Source of the DNA: Phaseolus vulgaris
Taxonomy: Eukaryota > Streptophyta > Magnoliopsida > Fabales > Fabaceae
NCBI RefSeq assembly: GCF_000499845.2
Contig: NC_023759.2
Location: 41,418,672 to 41,482,671, forward strand
Length of the DNA stretch: 64,000 bases
Reading direction: 5' to 3'
Below the pieces are notes generated by a model that saw nothing but the letters and a program-made list of their open reading frames with translations, was not told the origin of the DNA and did not search any database. A program made the translations under genes and the position numbers. Below, piece by piece: positions 46,476-58,310 of the stretch; positions within the stretch are counted from its first letter, which is position 1, and each line of letters opens with the position of its first letter.

Positions 46476-47057
46476 GAGCAAATTCAGGTGCTAATGGGCT
46501 TCTGCCTCAACAGTTTTACAAGCAGACTATGTTTGAAGGATAATTGTGATGGTGGGAGCACTCCCAGCGGCATTGACTTACTACTGGCGGATGAAGATGT
46601 CGGAAACTGCCCGTTACTGCTCTAGTATCTTAGAACACGAAGTAGGCAGCAGCAGACATGTCTAAGGTTCTGCAGGTTGAGATTCAAGCTGAACCACAGA
46701 TTGAAGAACCACAAGCTAAGCCATATGGCTTGTTCTCAAAGGAGTTCTTAACTCGCCATGGACTGCATCTCCTTGGTACATCAAGCACATGGTTCTTGCT
46801 TGATATTGCATTTTATAGTCAAAATCTTTTCCAGAAGGATCATGAAGCAGGCGGCAACAATGTCTAAGGTTCTTCAGGTTGAGATTCAAGCTGAACCACA
46901 TATTGAAGAACCGGAACAGGCTAAGCTAATGGCTTGTTTCAAAGGAGTTAAGAACTCCTTTGAGAACAAGCCATATGGCTTAGCTTGTGGTTCTTCAATC
47001 TGTGGTTCAGCTTGAATCTCAACTTGCTGAACCTTACACATTGCTGCCCCGTTCATG
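46476..47057 (+). pseudogene. degenerate PHT1 copy with re-duplicated, inverted fragment
   Basis: The first piece (46476-46840) corresponds to 26367-26384, a few bases near 26441-26451, then 26967-27303 of the intact gene: two internal deletions, TGG to TGA in VWRIIV, and a 2-bp loss in ARYTA. The second piece (46841-46949) repeats the hydrophilic-loop region again in sense, more diverged (EEPEQAKLMAC). The third (46950-47057) is the loop region in antisense. Everything beyond the middle of the gene is missing, so no transporter can be made. Local similarity to the intact gene is still very high, 75 of 75 bases in one stretch. Confidence 0.92.
46841..47057. repeat. 217-bp PHT1-derived near-palindrome (foldback)
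   Basis: Starts CATGAAGCAGGCGGCA and ends TGCTGCCCCGTTCATG, its near reverse complement. The centre is AAAGGAGTT-AAG-AACTCCTTT at 46941-46961. The arms (46841-46949 and 46953-47057) pair over almost their whole length with a 3-nt loop and a few small bulges. The 3' arm also pairs with the first sense copy at 46661-46750 (87 of 90 positions). 46949-47023 is the exact reverse complement of 27142-27216 in the intact PHT1 gene. A transcript would fold into a long hairpin. Transcription and processing are not shown by sequence. Confidence 0.95.
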
Positions 47058-48000
47058 TTTTTTTTTTAATACTTTTTTATTTTTATAAATTTTAGAGTTG
47101 TTTTGATGATAGTATTTTGTTATATGTAATGAGTATGTATTATATTGATTAGGTTACAAAATTAAACTTTTTGAATTTCTCACAATAATCTAGGAGAAAC
47201 TTATAAAGAATGTTTATTAATATTGTAAAAAAAAATAAGAATGTATATGGTTAATAAAAGAAATTATTAAATTTTACTATATTAATAATATAAATAAGTT
47301 TATAACTTTTATGTTTAAGGTTTAAAATTTCAAATTATTTTAAAGAGATATTAGGTATACAATTTTTTTTAATGCTTGAGTATAAGATTATGAATTTCAT
47401 AAATTATAAATCAATAAATTTGTTGGATTATAAAATATATTATTCATAATAACCTATAACTTTTATTATTTAAATTTTTATTTAATTTTGAGAAAAATAG
47501 ATTTTTATATGCTTAATATAAATTTGGGAATCATAACATAAATTTGTTTGAGAAGGTTAGTTTTTGAAATAATGTAACACAAATATGAGAATTTTTTTAA
47601 TTTTAATTAATTTTTTGAATATTTTTATCAAACTTTTATCTTGGATAGACTTTAATATTTTAAAAAATTAATTACTTAATAATTAATAATATCAAAAAAT
47701 TTAATTATTTTTTAAAATTTTTTAAATTTAAATATAATATATTTTATTATATTATTAAAAGAAAATTATTGAATAATTTTTTTAAAACGTAAAAAAATAA
47801 ACTTTTAACTTTTCAATTTTATTTTTATCATATTAATTATCTTAATTATCTGTTACGTTATGATTTTCAATTTTCTCTTTCACTTGACAAAATTACCTCT
47901 GTCATCTAAGAATCTTTCTTTCAATTTTTTTCTTCACTTGACAAAAGCAGTCCTACCACCTAAGAATATTTTTCCACCTCATTAGTTGTATTTTGGCACA
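47058..48000. other. AT-rich intergenic DNA
   Basis: No gene seen. Follows the foldback and separates it from the portion of unit B that matches the PHT1 3' flank. Confidence 0.45.
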
Positions 48001-48370
48001 AGCTAAACTTGGGTTGTCTAAGAATATTTTTCTTTTCTAATATTGGCAAATTTGGGTTCTGCAATTTCTTTTTCCCTTTTGACTTAGTTGTTTCAATATT
48101 TCAATTTAAGGAAAGTGATGGCATTACACGAGGCATGTGTATTTAAAAAAACTATGATAGCCATTTTGAAATTCAAAATTGAGTAATACCCGGAATCCTA
48201 ATCCAGAAGTTTCAAAAACTATTTCTCCTTCTCTTCCATCCCAGAAAACATCACACATTATTTCTTACCTCCCCTTCCTCAAAACCAAACACAAGCACAA
48301 ATACAAAATTAATTTTAAAAATATAATATTGATAAAAGCGGGTTGTGAAATTTTCTAGAGATTCTTTGAA

Positions 48371-49382
48371 AACATCTTGTGGCAGAATCAAGACAAGAGT
48401 GGTGAATATTAGGGTTTGCTTTTTAGTCATCACTGATAGAGTAGATAAGCATGCATCATTTCTAATAACTAAACTTGGCCCTTACCTGGGACCATTCAAT
48501 ATTTTAGTAGCTACCTCGTTTTCATTAGTAGCTATCTTGGGGTTGCATTGGTGAAGTTAGATTCACAGTGGAAGATATTAAGAACTACAACTTCTTCCAT
48601 CATAGGTCAGAATTTTGGGCTGCCCCAAACATTGCTTTCACCTTTTTTTTATCTTTTGGTAAGTTGTACTTTTATCATACATATTTTTTTTTCAAATCAG
48701 CAACTATAATAATACACTCCATACCTCAGCAAGTTAAGGGATATAAAAAGAAGTCTGTAGTTTTCTCCTCTTTGGTTCTATGCCTTTTGCAAGTTGTATC
48801 TGTGCTGGTTTTTATTATGAGGAGGCACGTGGTGGCACTTTCTAGGCCATTATTCCTCTTAAGCTTTTAATGTCTAGCGGTGCAAATGAGCCTCTGCGGT
48901 CACAATCTCTGTTACTTCAATTGGCTCTGAAGAATGTGGTCTAATGGGTGCTGGCTGCGTACAGGAAATGGGTTTTTAGATCCTTAAGAATTTGTTTGAG
49001 CTGGTTGTAGGGTTTTTCTTTTAGAAACCAATATCTTTAGTTGTTTTGGATTTTATGGATTTTGTGTACGAGGTTGAGATATCCTAAAGTAGATCTTATA
49101 CTATTCTTTGTTGATAAAAACACTCCATACCTAAGCAGTTTTAGAGTATACATGTACACTTCATGATCTTTATCCCGCTTGAAAGATTAAGAAACATTAT
49201 GGTTGGTCATAATCTCATTAAAGTGGTGATGAAGAGGTTGGTCATGCACAGTGTTTTATGGAGCTTTCTTGTCATACATATATAATTCATTTTTCTCCTA
49301 TTTCTTTACCCACCATCAATTACATTATAGTTATCAGGAATACATTTATTAGCAAGAATAAAGTTTCTTTCACATTGCAAAT
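48371..49382. other. intergenic after the end of unit B
   Basis: Two open frames of 69 and 100 codons (48345-48554 and 48568-48870) have better base composition than the surroundings but no recognisable family. They could be scraps of a gene. Nothing else seen. Confidence 0.35.
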
Positions 49383-49552
49383 AATAAAAATAAATATTCT
49401 ATAAAATATTATATTATAATAAAATAATAATTTATTTAACTGTTATGAATGTAAGAGAGGTACCCTTAATAAAAATAAATATTCTATAAAATATTATATT
49501 ATAATAAAATAATAATTTATTTAACTGTTATGAATGTAAGAGAGGTACCCTT
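49383..49552 (+). repeat. perfect 85-bp tandem duplication
   Basis: 49383-49467 and 49468-49552 are identical over 85 bp, from AATAAAAATAAATATTC to AAGAGAGGTACCCTT. Identity in otherwise diverged noncoding DNA means the event is recent, or is an assembly artefact. Confidence 0.95.
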
Positions 49553-49611
49553 GTTCTTTGTTGAATGGGAGAATTGCATCTCTTTCTAGCCCAAACTTTA
49601 TTTCATTTCCA

Positions 49612-49968
49612 TACTACAAGAAAATTATGAAATACAAATCAATTTTTAGAAATCAAAATAATTAGTTGCGTAACTAAATTAGAAACTATTTTAGAAACTA
49701 AAAAAAAATAGTTTATATTATTTTTAAATAGTTTTTAAATTGGTATCTAATTAGCAACTAAGATTTTTGCTATCAAATTTAGAAACTAAATAATTGGTAG
49801 TTAAAACATTGGTTGTTAATTAGATACCAATTTAGAAACTATCTAAATAATAGAAACTAATTTAGAAACCATTTTTTTAGTTTCTAAAATGATCTCTAAT
49901 TTAATTACTATTGTAACTAATTATTTTGGTCTCTAGAAATTGGTTTCTATCATGATTTTCTTGTAGTG
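49612..49968. mobile_element. foldback MITE related to 34033-34395
   Basis: Starts TACTACAAGAAAATTATGA and ends TCATGATTTTCTTGTAGTG, with halves that are inverted copies (AACTATTTTAGAAACTAAAA against TTTTTAGTTTCTAAAATG). The first base of the CACTA-like end is changed or lost. ATA stands at 49611-49613 on the left and 49969-49971 on the right, which would be a target duplication if the left CA was deleted. Confidence 0.8.
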
Positions 49969-49971
49969 ATA

Positions 49972-50767
49972 TAATCACATTTATATAAACACTCCATATT
50001 TTAATACCTAAATAGGTAATAAGAGATCTAATATCTTCAATTTCAATTTATATTAAAATTTCTAAATTTAATTACAATAACATTATAGATTTATGCATTC
50101 TCTTGATTTATTGTTCATAGCATTTTTAGTTGTATTCCTCTGAATTTATTGTACCATAGATGTGGTTGAAAAATAATTTATTTTTTCTTCTTTAGTTTTA
50201 ATTGAATTGCGATAAAAATATTTTTTTAAATTTTATTATTTGATTATTACTATAGTTATCGTCTGAAGGGTTATGGATGGTTACAATATAGTGACATTTA
50301 TATTACTAAGAAAAATAAAGTTTTAACATGTCAAATAGTAAAAACAATATTATAGAACCGTTTTTTTATAATAAAATATTATGCTATAATAAAACAAGAA
50401 TTTATTTAAGTGTGAAATGATGGTTTAAAATATCATTTACACAATGTGATCTCATTTCAATAACCAATGATAATGAATGTATGCATACAATATAATAACG
50501 ATTATGAACCATACTGGTGTGAAATGATTATGTGATTTCCATGTCCTTTGGATATGCTCCCATGTAGACTATGTAAATCTGTAGTGTATGAACAAGATGA
50601 ATTAAATTTTATTTTTTTTAAATAATAGTCCCACTACGTGAATTTCATGTGGATGTTTCAACATTTTAAAATAATATGTTCAACCTTATTTAAAGTCATT
50701 TTTAAGTTAATTTGTTTATTTTGAATATAATCCAAACTCCTCTTAACTTGAAAGCAATCCAATATTT

Positions 50768-50814
<47 letters not shown>

Positions 50815-51050
50815 GAATTATTTTAAAAAATCATAAAAAAATAAAAACCTAAGAGCAATTTTTGGAAAGATATAACTTCTCACAGATAGAGCATATAGAA
50901 GGAATGTGAAAATTAGTCTAGAAAAAAAAAATACAAAGTGAAGTATTGTACAATAGAGATACCTCGAGTATATGTTTTTAAAAGTATATTTTTGTAATAA
51001 CAAACAATTTCAATAGCTAGGTCAAAATATATAGAATTTATATTATTTAC
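49972..51050. other. AT-rich intergenic DNA with (TA)n
   Basis: Includes a long (TA)n at about 50776-50810. No gene seen apart from the minus-strand exon that begins at 51140. Confidence 0.45.
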
Positions 51051-51140
51051 CTTTCGATCTTCTTTAGAAAATGAGAGAGTCAATAGCAGAATGCATGAAA
51101 GAATTTGAAGGAGATGCGACAATCCTAAAGATTTCATCAT
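51051..51140 (-). CDS. orphan first exon coding a signal peptide
   Basis: On the minus strand, ATG at 51140 opens 30 codons: a short charged start (MMKSLGLSH), a hydrophobic stretch (LLQILSCILLLTLSFS) and a polar end (KEDRK). A donor GAAAG/GTAAAT follows at 51051/51050. A TATA-like stretch lies about 60 bp upstream. This looks like the first exon of a small secreted protein gene. No following exon is recognisable downstream to 50800, so the gene may continue far away, be truncated, or not exist. Family unknown. Confidence 0.35.
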
Positions 51141-51941
51141 TTAGTGATAGTAATCTTGATTGAATGATGAATGTGTTTTCAAGCTCTTTCAAGTAAATTC
51201 AATTTATTATATTAAGTATATATTTGAAATACATAGCACAATGCTCATACACTAAAATTCTATATTAAAAATTGTAAATAGAAGTTTATATACATAAGTT
51301 GATAATGAAAACAGTAACAAAGTAGATTAGCAAGAAAAACATCATATTAATATGCACAACAAATTAATTTTAATATATATTAGTAATGCATAACAAAGTG
51401 GATTGGGTAGCTATGCAATGTACTAAAAAGTTGGTTTTGTGATTTTCTTATTTATTTTTAGATTACTGTTGTTGTATCAATTATGATGTTGAAGTTGAAT
51501 TGGATATGTTGGTGTTGAGTGTGTCCAATGTATTATTTTCTTGAAAATTTGTTTTTTTTATGCATTTTAGGCATAAAATTTTAAATTACTGTAAATTTTG
51601 TCATTTAATTACATGTATGTTAAATTTCAAATGACATTAACATTTCATTATGATTTATGCTTACTAAATCTACTTCCTACTATATACTGTGTTTTTTTTT
51701 AATCTGTCCAATTTTGTTCATCACATGCAGGCAAATAAATATTAATAGTGTCAACTATGATAATTAAATCTACTTACAATATGTACACATACATATTGTA
51801 TGTGTTGTATTAATTTGTTCAATTATGTTCATGATATAGGGAGAAAAATAAACAGTAATAATGTTATATATGAGTCTTCTTCATACTATATACTATATAT
51901 TCTATTAATTTTGTTTAATTTTAAATTTTGAGAATATATTC

Positions 51942-52560
51942 AGGTTGGAAGAGAGACTTTAAAAGTAAGATTTTCGAGGTTGTATTCAATTACTAAAGAT
52001 AAAGGTGTTGTTGTGTCACAAGTGGAGAATTGAAACAACAACAAGTGGTCTTGGAAGGTGGTGGAGTGGAGGCACTCTCTGTTTGCGTGGGAAGTGGATG
52101 AGGAAGCCCGTTTAATGTTTCTTCTTGAGGACAAGGCTTTGTCCGTAGGGGTTTTGGATAAATGAGTATGGAAGTTGGATGAAAGTTCAAACTATTTTGT
52201 TAGTTCGGCGTATAGTAGGTTAAGGTTGGTTGAGGAGGGTACATATATGATTCTATATATGAGGTTTTCTGGAACCTTAAGGCTTTACCATTTTTCAATG
52301 ACTACTATTTGGAGAGTTTTGACTGATAGGTTATCAACACGTGAGAACTTGGTTAAAAGAGAGCTTATTTTAGAAAGTAATTTGTGTGTTCAGTGCGAGG
52401 ATGAAGAGGAATATGAGAGTCATGTTTTCTTTAAATGCAAGGTAGCTTGGAAGGTTTGGAGTTTGTGTAGTAAGTGGATTGGGGGAGACCTCAGTATATC
52501 ATTCGGATGCTTGCTCCCATTTCAATCAGTTTATCTTGAGTTGGACCTCACACAAGATTA
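51942..52560 (+). mobile_element. L1-type LINE fragment, ORF2 C-terminal region
   Basis: Broken frames read VRFSRLYSITKDKGVVVSQ, WKVVEWRHSLFAWE, then after two stops SSAYSRLRLVEEG, WRVLTDRLSTRENLVKRE and NLCVQCEDEEEYESHVFFKC, the zf-RVT zinc-binding region with its Cys pairs and His. At least two in-frame stops make it a relic. It differs from the other LINE copies here, so it is a separate lineage or an older insertion. Confidence 0.8.
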
Positions 52561-55208
52561 ACAATTATTGTGAAAAGTTAAATAACTTTATTTTAATTAA
52601 TTTAAATACTGAATAAAAAAAAGTATGATACATTTTACTGTTTTTAGGTCACCTTTTCATGCCAAAGCACTGACCGTACCTAATTGCATGGCTTGAAAAA
52701 AAAATCAAATACAATTTGATAAAGTTTGGTTCATAATTCAGTAGATTTTCAATTTTTAAATTGAAGTATAAATGAAACAATAGAAATAGAGCATTGTTAT
52801 AAACATAGAACCAAAGAACAGAAGCAATAGAAAATTATTAGGAGAAAGAGCTATAAATTAATAATGTAATAAAAATAGAAATAGATGAGAGACATACTCA
52901 ACTTAGTAGTCTACCACACATGTTGATCTATCTTGAGCAAAGGATGTGAATACACACTCTATCTCACCTTTTATAGCCACTATTCGAAGGCTTCATGGTC
53001 CACATTTAATTTTCAATGAGAAAAATTAATTTGCTGGAACTTTTAAAAGAAAACTATACACTCCAATAGAAATTTTGGAGTTTCATCACTGTAATATAAC
53101 TATACTTCACACACTTGTAAGAGGACTTTAGGGATAAGATTTTGAAGTCCCCAAAGTATTGGTTGAGAAGAAATTAAAGAGTTTAAATTAATTTCTATTG
53201 TTAGAAAAGAGAAAAGGTTAAAATAATTTTCAAATTTTTTTAACTGTACTATTCTTTCTTATTTTTATTTTTCTTCAATCAAATTCCTTTAATTTTTTAT
53301 TTTTTTCACTCTTATTTCTACACTTTTCTTTATTTTTATTCATTTTATTTAATCTCTTTTCTAGCAAAGAGCGTATAAAAAATTATCTTATGCTCGTCAT
53401 TATAAAAAAAACATCAAATTTGATTATAAATGTTAGTGTTAGTCAAATAAATTGAGTTGCTATTAGAATTAGCTAAACTAACTATTATGTTTTTTTTTTT
53501 AAGTTTAAAATAATAATATTGAATAAATATTTGTATTAGTATAAGATTAGTTTAGTTTAAGATATGTTAATAGAGAGTACTTAATGTGGATGCTAATAAT
53601 CTACTTAATGTGATATATAATATTATTTTTTAAAGAAAATAGAAAACATAAAATTAGTTTTATTTTTTTAATAAATAAATATTTGTGTTAATGTCATATT
53701 AGCGTTTTCTTAATTAATACTAATAGAATTTGCTTAATGTGGATACTACTAGAGTGATTTTAGTCAATTTCATTAGGATGTTAACTATTTTTAATTTCTG
53801 TTAATAAAATTGTTTATGTTAATATTAAATTACCATTGAACTGTTAATAAGTAAAATTGTTTATGTTAGTATTAAACTAGCATTGAAGCTAACTTAAATA
53901 AACAAGGTTACTGTTAGTGTAGTTGATACTAATTTTATTTTATTTTTATATTTATCTAAGTTTTTTTTTTTGTAAAATGCTTCTTTGGATTCTGTTTTTT
54001 TTTTAAGGATTGTAGGTGCAGTATTTTGTTCTGCTGTAATATAGGTGTTGTCATGCCAGCAACTCTTTTGGTTTTTTTTGGAGTTTTTATTCTGTGGGAA
54101 TCATTTTTCTATACATGGTGAAAGTATTTTTTTTTTTTTTTATATGGGTTGGGACATCTTTCAACTGTTTTTCATTTTAATTAATTTCATTCTTTATTAA
54201 AAAAAATATAAGTTAGTGTCAACTTAATTGCTATGTTAAGAATTTATGTATTTTTAGATCATGAATAGGAACCATAAATTATTTTTAATATAAAAATTGA
54301 AATTTAAAAGATGATAAATCTCCTCACTCAAAAAATTTCAATCTCACTTTCTCCTTCATCTATTTTATCTCCTTATCAATATTTATCTCCTTCATAAAAA
54401 AATCTTTTTTCTTATACTTTAAAATAGGGACATTTTACAAAAAACTTTTTTTTAAAATACTGTTATTGTTGACCAATGCAATTTAAATTGATATATAAAT
54501 TTTAAGATAAACAAATATTAGTGTTGATTTGATTAATTTTAAATTATTTTAACTAAAAAAATAATTTAAACTAATTCCAAGTTAAATACATTTTTATTTT
54601 ATTTTTTCTAAATTTTGTACATTTTTCATTATTTTTGAAAAAAAAAGTAAAAAACTTTATCCAACCAAATTTCAAGCAGATTTTGCATGTTTGACAAAAG
54701 GGTTCGCAATTAGGAATTCAATTTGTCTAAATTAAATGCTAAATAATTTCTAACATCCCACAACACTATTGCTAATTAGAAATTGAGTTTTCTGTAGATC
54801 GAATTTGAATCAATTTTTCAACATAAAGTAATTCCCAAGAATTGAATTCCTAGAAATAAAATTCTCAGAACCAATCATAAACATGTATACAGTGATAAAT
54901 GATGTTGTGACATGTATATGAGATTGTTTTTTCAGAAATGAAATGAGTTAGTTTATTGGAATAAAAAAAGTCAGTGAACATAACTATTCTTTTTGTTTTT
55001 GTTTGAATCTGCAGTGAGTTTCCCATATAAATAAAGACATATTGTAAGGTATGCCCGTGACTGACTTTATCTGTCTTAATGAATGTTGAGTCCTTGAGAA
55101 TCGTGAATGCTTAAACCGTAGGAGTAGTAAGGAATATCTCCACGCCATCAGTTCCTTAGGATAAGAGGATACTTCGATTATGATATCATACTTAAGAACC
55201 GGCGTCAC
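52561..55208. other. long AT-rich intergenic stretch
   Basis: No gene supported. A local repeat at 53808-53842 and 53852-53886 shares AAAATTGTTTATGTTA and ATTAAA(T/C)TA. The rest is A/T-rich with T- and A-homopolymers. Confidence 0.45.
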
Positions 55209-55276
55209 ATGTTTTTTCGTTTGCACTATCATGTCTTCCCTCCCATTGTTTTATTTGGTTTGAGTTGGCAGCGCGT

Positions 55277-55430
55277 CACATGTTTGTTGTTCTCTTCTTC
55301 ACATCATTTAATTTTTACTTCTCTCTTAAGAGCACATGTTTCGTGTTCTCTTATTCACATCATTTCATTTTTACTTATCCACATGTTTGTTGTTCTCTTA
55401 TTCACATGGTTTCATTTTTACTTTGTCTCA
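55277..55430 (+). repeat. three-copy minisatellite of about 50 bp
   Basis: Units starting CACATGTTTGTTGTTCTCTT at about 55277, 55333 (TTTCGTGTT variant) and 55380, each continuing TTCACATCATTTCATTTTTA with small changes. Open frames across it are a by-product of the repeat. Confidence 0.8.
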
Positions 55431-55493
55431 GAGGTTGTGGTGGTGTATTCTAATGGTATGTTTGGATTAGGAAGAAGAAAGGTGATCATTTGA

Positions 55494-56261
55494 GAGAGTG
55501 AATTTGAAATTATTTAAGATAAATATATGAAGAAAGTTAGGTTGTTTGAATTAAGGTATGTAAAGTAGTGAATTTTTGAGTGATGCGATGAGTGTGATAA
55601 AATATTAAAATATAAGTTTATAAATTTATCCTAATCATTTTCTTTAAATAATAATATTATTTATAATTTTATTATTATTTTGGAAATTAATTTTAAACAT
55701 TATTTTTATTTTATTAATAAAAAATTAATTATTATAAATATATATAATATTATTATTATATTATATAATTATATTAATATTTATAATCGATTATATATAT
55801 ATATATATATATATATATTTTAAGGTTAATCCATTATCTTATAAAATCTATATACAAAGATTATATATTATATGCATAAATATAAATTTTATAATATAAT
55901 TATTTTTTATTTCATTCTTATTAATATATATAATATTTTTTATTTTATTATAATTATATATAATAATTTTATTTTTATTATAAGTATATATTTAATATTT
56001 TTATTTTATAATTAATATGTTTTGGAATTTTTTTAAATGATTTTAATTATATATAATTGTTAACCAAATATATAAATAAAACATAATTAAATATTTATAT
56101 TTTTATATTTCTAAATTTCTAAATTTATTTTTAGAATTGAAATTTATATAAAATTATTTATCTTTAAAAAAAAAAATTTAAAACTTATAAAATGAATTCA
56201 TTGAAAAGGATATACATGCTGACTTTCACTTGCTTTAACTTTTTTATAAGGATAAAACCGA
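55494..56261. other. AT-rich intergenic DNA
   Basis: Nearly pure A/T with a (TA)n at about 55794-55818. No gene seen. Confidence 0.45.
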
Positions 56262-57568
56262 AAATTGACGGATGTCTAACAAAATCCGTAGGGAAATCAA
56301 CATTACCTAAAAAATAAATCCGTATATAATTAATGTTAGAACTCAACTGCGGCAGAGTCATTGAGATATGTCCATAGAAGCTTTAACCATTACACCAGTC
56401 AAGTTTTGTTGTCATGTTATGATTATTATTATATTTATAAGTATAATTATCAATATTAATATAATTAATAAAATAAAAATTAATAACATTCTTCATATAT
56501 TTAATATCATTATTATTATTAATATTATTTAATATTATTAAATATTATTAAATATTATTAAGATTATTAAATATTATTAATATTATTAATATTACTAAAT
56601 ATTATTAATATTATTAAATATTATTAAATATTATTAATATTATTAAATATTATTAATATTATTAATATTATTAATATTATTAATATAAATAAATATTATT
56701 AATATTATTAAATATTATTATTATTAATATTATTAAATATTATTATTATTAATATTATTAAACATTATTAATATTATTAAATATTATTAATATTATTAAA
56801 TATTATTAATATTATTAAATATTATTAATATTATTAAATATTATTAATATTATTAAATATTATTAATATTATTAAATATTATTAATATTATTAAATATTA
56901 TTAATATTATTAAATATTTTAAATTTTATTAAATATTATTAATATTATTAAATATTTTAAATTTTATTAAATATTATTAATATTATTAAATATTATTAAT
57001 ATTATTAAATAATATTAATATTATTAAATAATATTAATATTATTAATATTATTTAATATGATTAATATTATAAATATTTATTAATATTATTAAATACTTA
57101 TTAATATTATAAATAATGTTAATATTATTAATATTATAAAAATGTTAATTTTATATATATTTTTATTAATACTATTTATATTATTAATGTTATTATTACT
57201 GATATTATTAATTTTGTTATATTACTAATATCATTAATATTATTATTATTAATATAATACTATTTATATTATTTAAATTATTATATTAATATTAATAATA
57301 TGTATAATAGTTGGTATGTAATAGAGATCCGTAGGTAAAAGTTGGTAGGTAATAATATCCGTAGGTAATAGTTGGTAGGTAATGCTGAATTTACCTACGG
57401 ATTCAGAATTCGTGGGTAATAGTTGGTAGGTAATGCTGAATTTACCTATGGATTCATAATCTGTAGATAATGTCGTTCGTAAGTAATATCCGTAGGTAAT
57501 GCTGAATTTACCTACGGATTCAGATTCGTGGGTAAAAATCCGTAGATAATACTGATTTTTTTGTAGTG
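56262..57568 (-). mobile_element. CACTA-ended element with minisatellite core, mirror copy
   Basis: The right end, 57302-57568, is the reverse complement of the end at 21681: it finishes GATTTTTTTGTAGTG and is built of ATCCGTAGGTAA and TTACCTACGGATTCAG words. Before it lies the same 18-bp array in complement, and before that a worn left arm at about 56262-56330 (GACGGATGTCTAACAAAATC, AAATCAACATTACCTA). A tRNA-like segment at about 56340-56410 sits in the left arm. The left terminus itself is not recognisable. Confidence 0.75.
56515..57300 (-). repeat. 18-bp AT minisatellite array, second copy
   Basis: Units of TATTATTAATATTATTAA, the complement of the 22076-23525 unit. It is regular from about 56515 to 57060 and increasingly disordered to 57300. 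Roughly half the length of the first array. Confidence 0.9.
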
Positions 57569-58103
57569 AGTATTTTTAAGTTGATGAATGAGAAAAATTT
57601 ATTAAAAATTGTAATTTTTATAAGAAGATATTTTAAAAAAAATTAAAGATGTAAATATAAGTTTACAAATTTATTCTTATAATTAGAAATTTATAAATAA
57701 TAAAATATGATGTATTTTTTTTTATATCTGAGTTAATTTCAATTTTGAAAATTATTTTTAAGACCATTAAAATAATACTTTTAAAAAAAATATGGATTAC
57801 ATAACATTGTCGGATAACATTGTTGGAAAATGTAAAGTTGTTATAAAAATAATAAAAAAAAATCATATTTATATAAATATAATTTAAAAAATATGATTTA
57901 TTTATTTGTAAATTTTAGTTGTTTGTTATTAAAATATTATTTTTAAAACTATATTAAACAATGCAGATTATTGGAATTTGTGAGAAAATAAATTTATTAG
58001 AAAATAATTATTTTGAATTAATATTTCATTTTCTAAATATTATTTTATTTTTATTAAATTAAATTATATTACTTTTTATTTTAAATAAATTATATTATAT
58101 TTG
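57569..58103. other. AT-rich intergenic DNA
   Basis: No gene seen between the minisatellite element and the duplicated block. Confidence 0.45.
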
Positions 58104-58310
58104 ATTATTTCAACTCCATTTTAATATTTTATTTTATTTTCATATGAAAATATCTAACTTTCAATTTCAAGTGTACAATAGTGTAAAGTATAATGTGTCC
58201 TTTTGACATTGAAATCTTTATAATAATATATTTCTTTTGTTGTGATATTTTTTTAAAGAATTATTTGATTAATATTTGAAATAATAAAGGGGCGGCAAAT
58301 ATGAGCGTAT
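58104..58310 (+). repeat. duplicated block, unit B distal part
   Basis: Counterpart of 33488-33690 (see there). In unit B about 9.7 kb of other DNA lies between it and the end of the PHT1-related block, and the ADF6 gene expected between them is absent. Confidence 0.7.

Larger units (their letters stand above)
41391..48370. repeat. tandem segmental duplication, unit B
   Basis: The left part (41391-44270) matches 5101-7440, except for an insertion at about 43319-44093. The right part (45120-48370) matches scattered portions of 24531-30690. Order and orientation are the same as in unit A. Unit B lacks the CACTA-1, LINE and minisatellite insertions that separate the two blocks in unit A; here only about 850 bp separates them. 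Those insertions therefore came after the duplication. Confidence 0.85.

Noticed and set aside
46658..47015. Small protein-coding genes in the PHT1 remnant
   Set aside because: The 69- and 85-codon frames are leftover or antisense PHT1 sequence without start context or membrane bundle; pseudogene and hairpin explain them.
46841..47057. A copy of miR399 or miR827, the known phosphate-response microRNAs
   Set aside because: Neither mature sequence is recognisable in the hairpin or elsewhere in the window; all arm sequence derives from PHT1 coding DNA.
21681..57568. A single 36-kb composite transposon between the two CACTACAAAAAAA ends
   Set aside because: The flanking 3 bp differ (TAA and AGT), each end has its own minisatellite array, and the second copy has remnants of its own other arm; two separate elements fit better.
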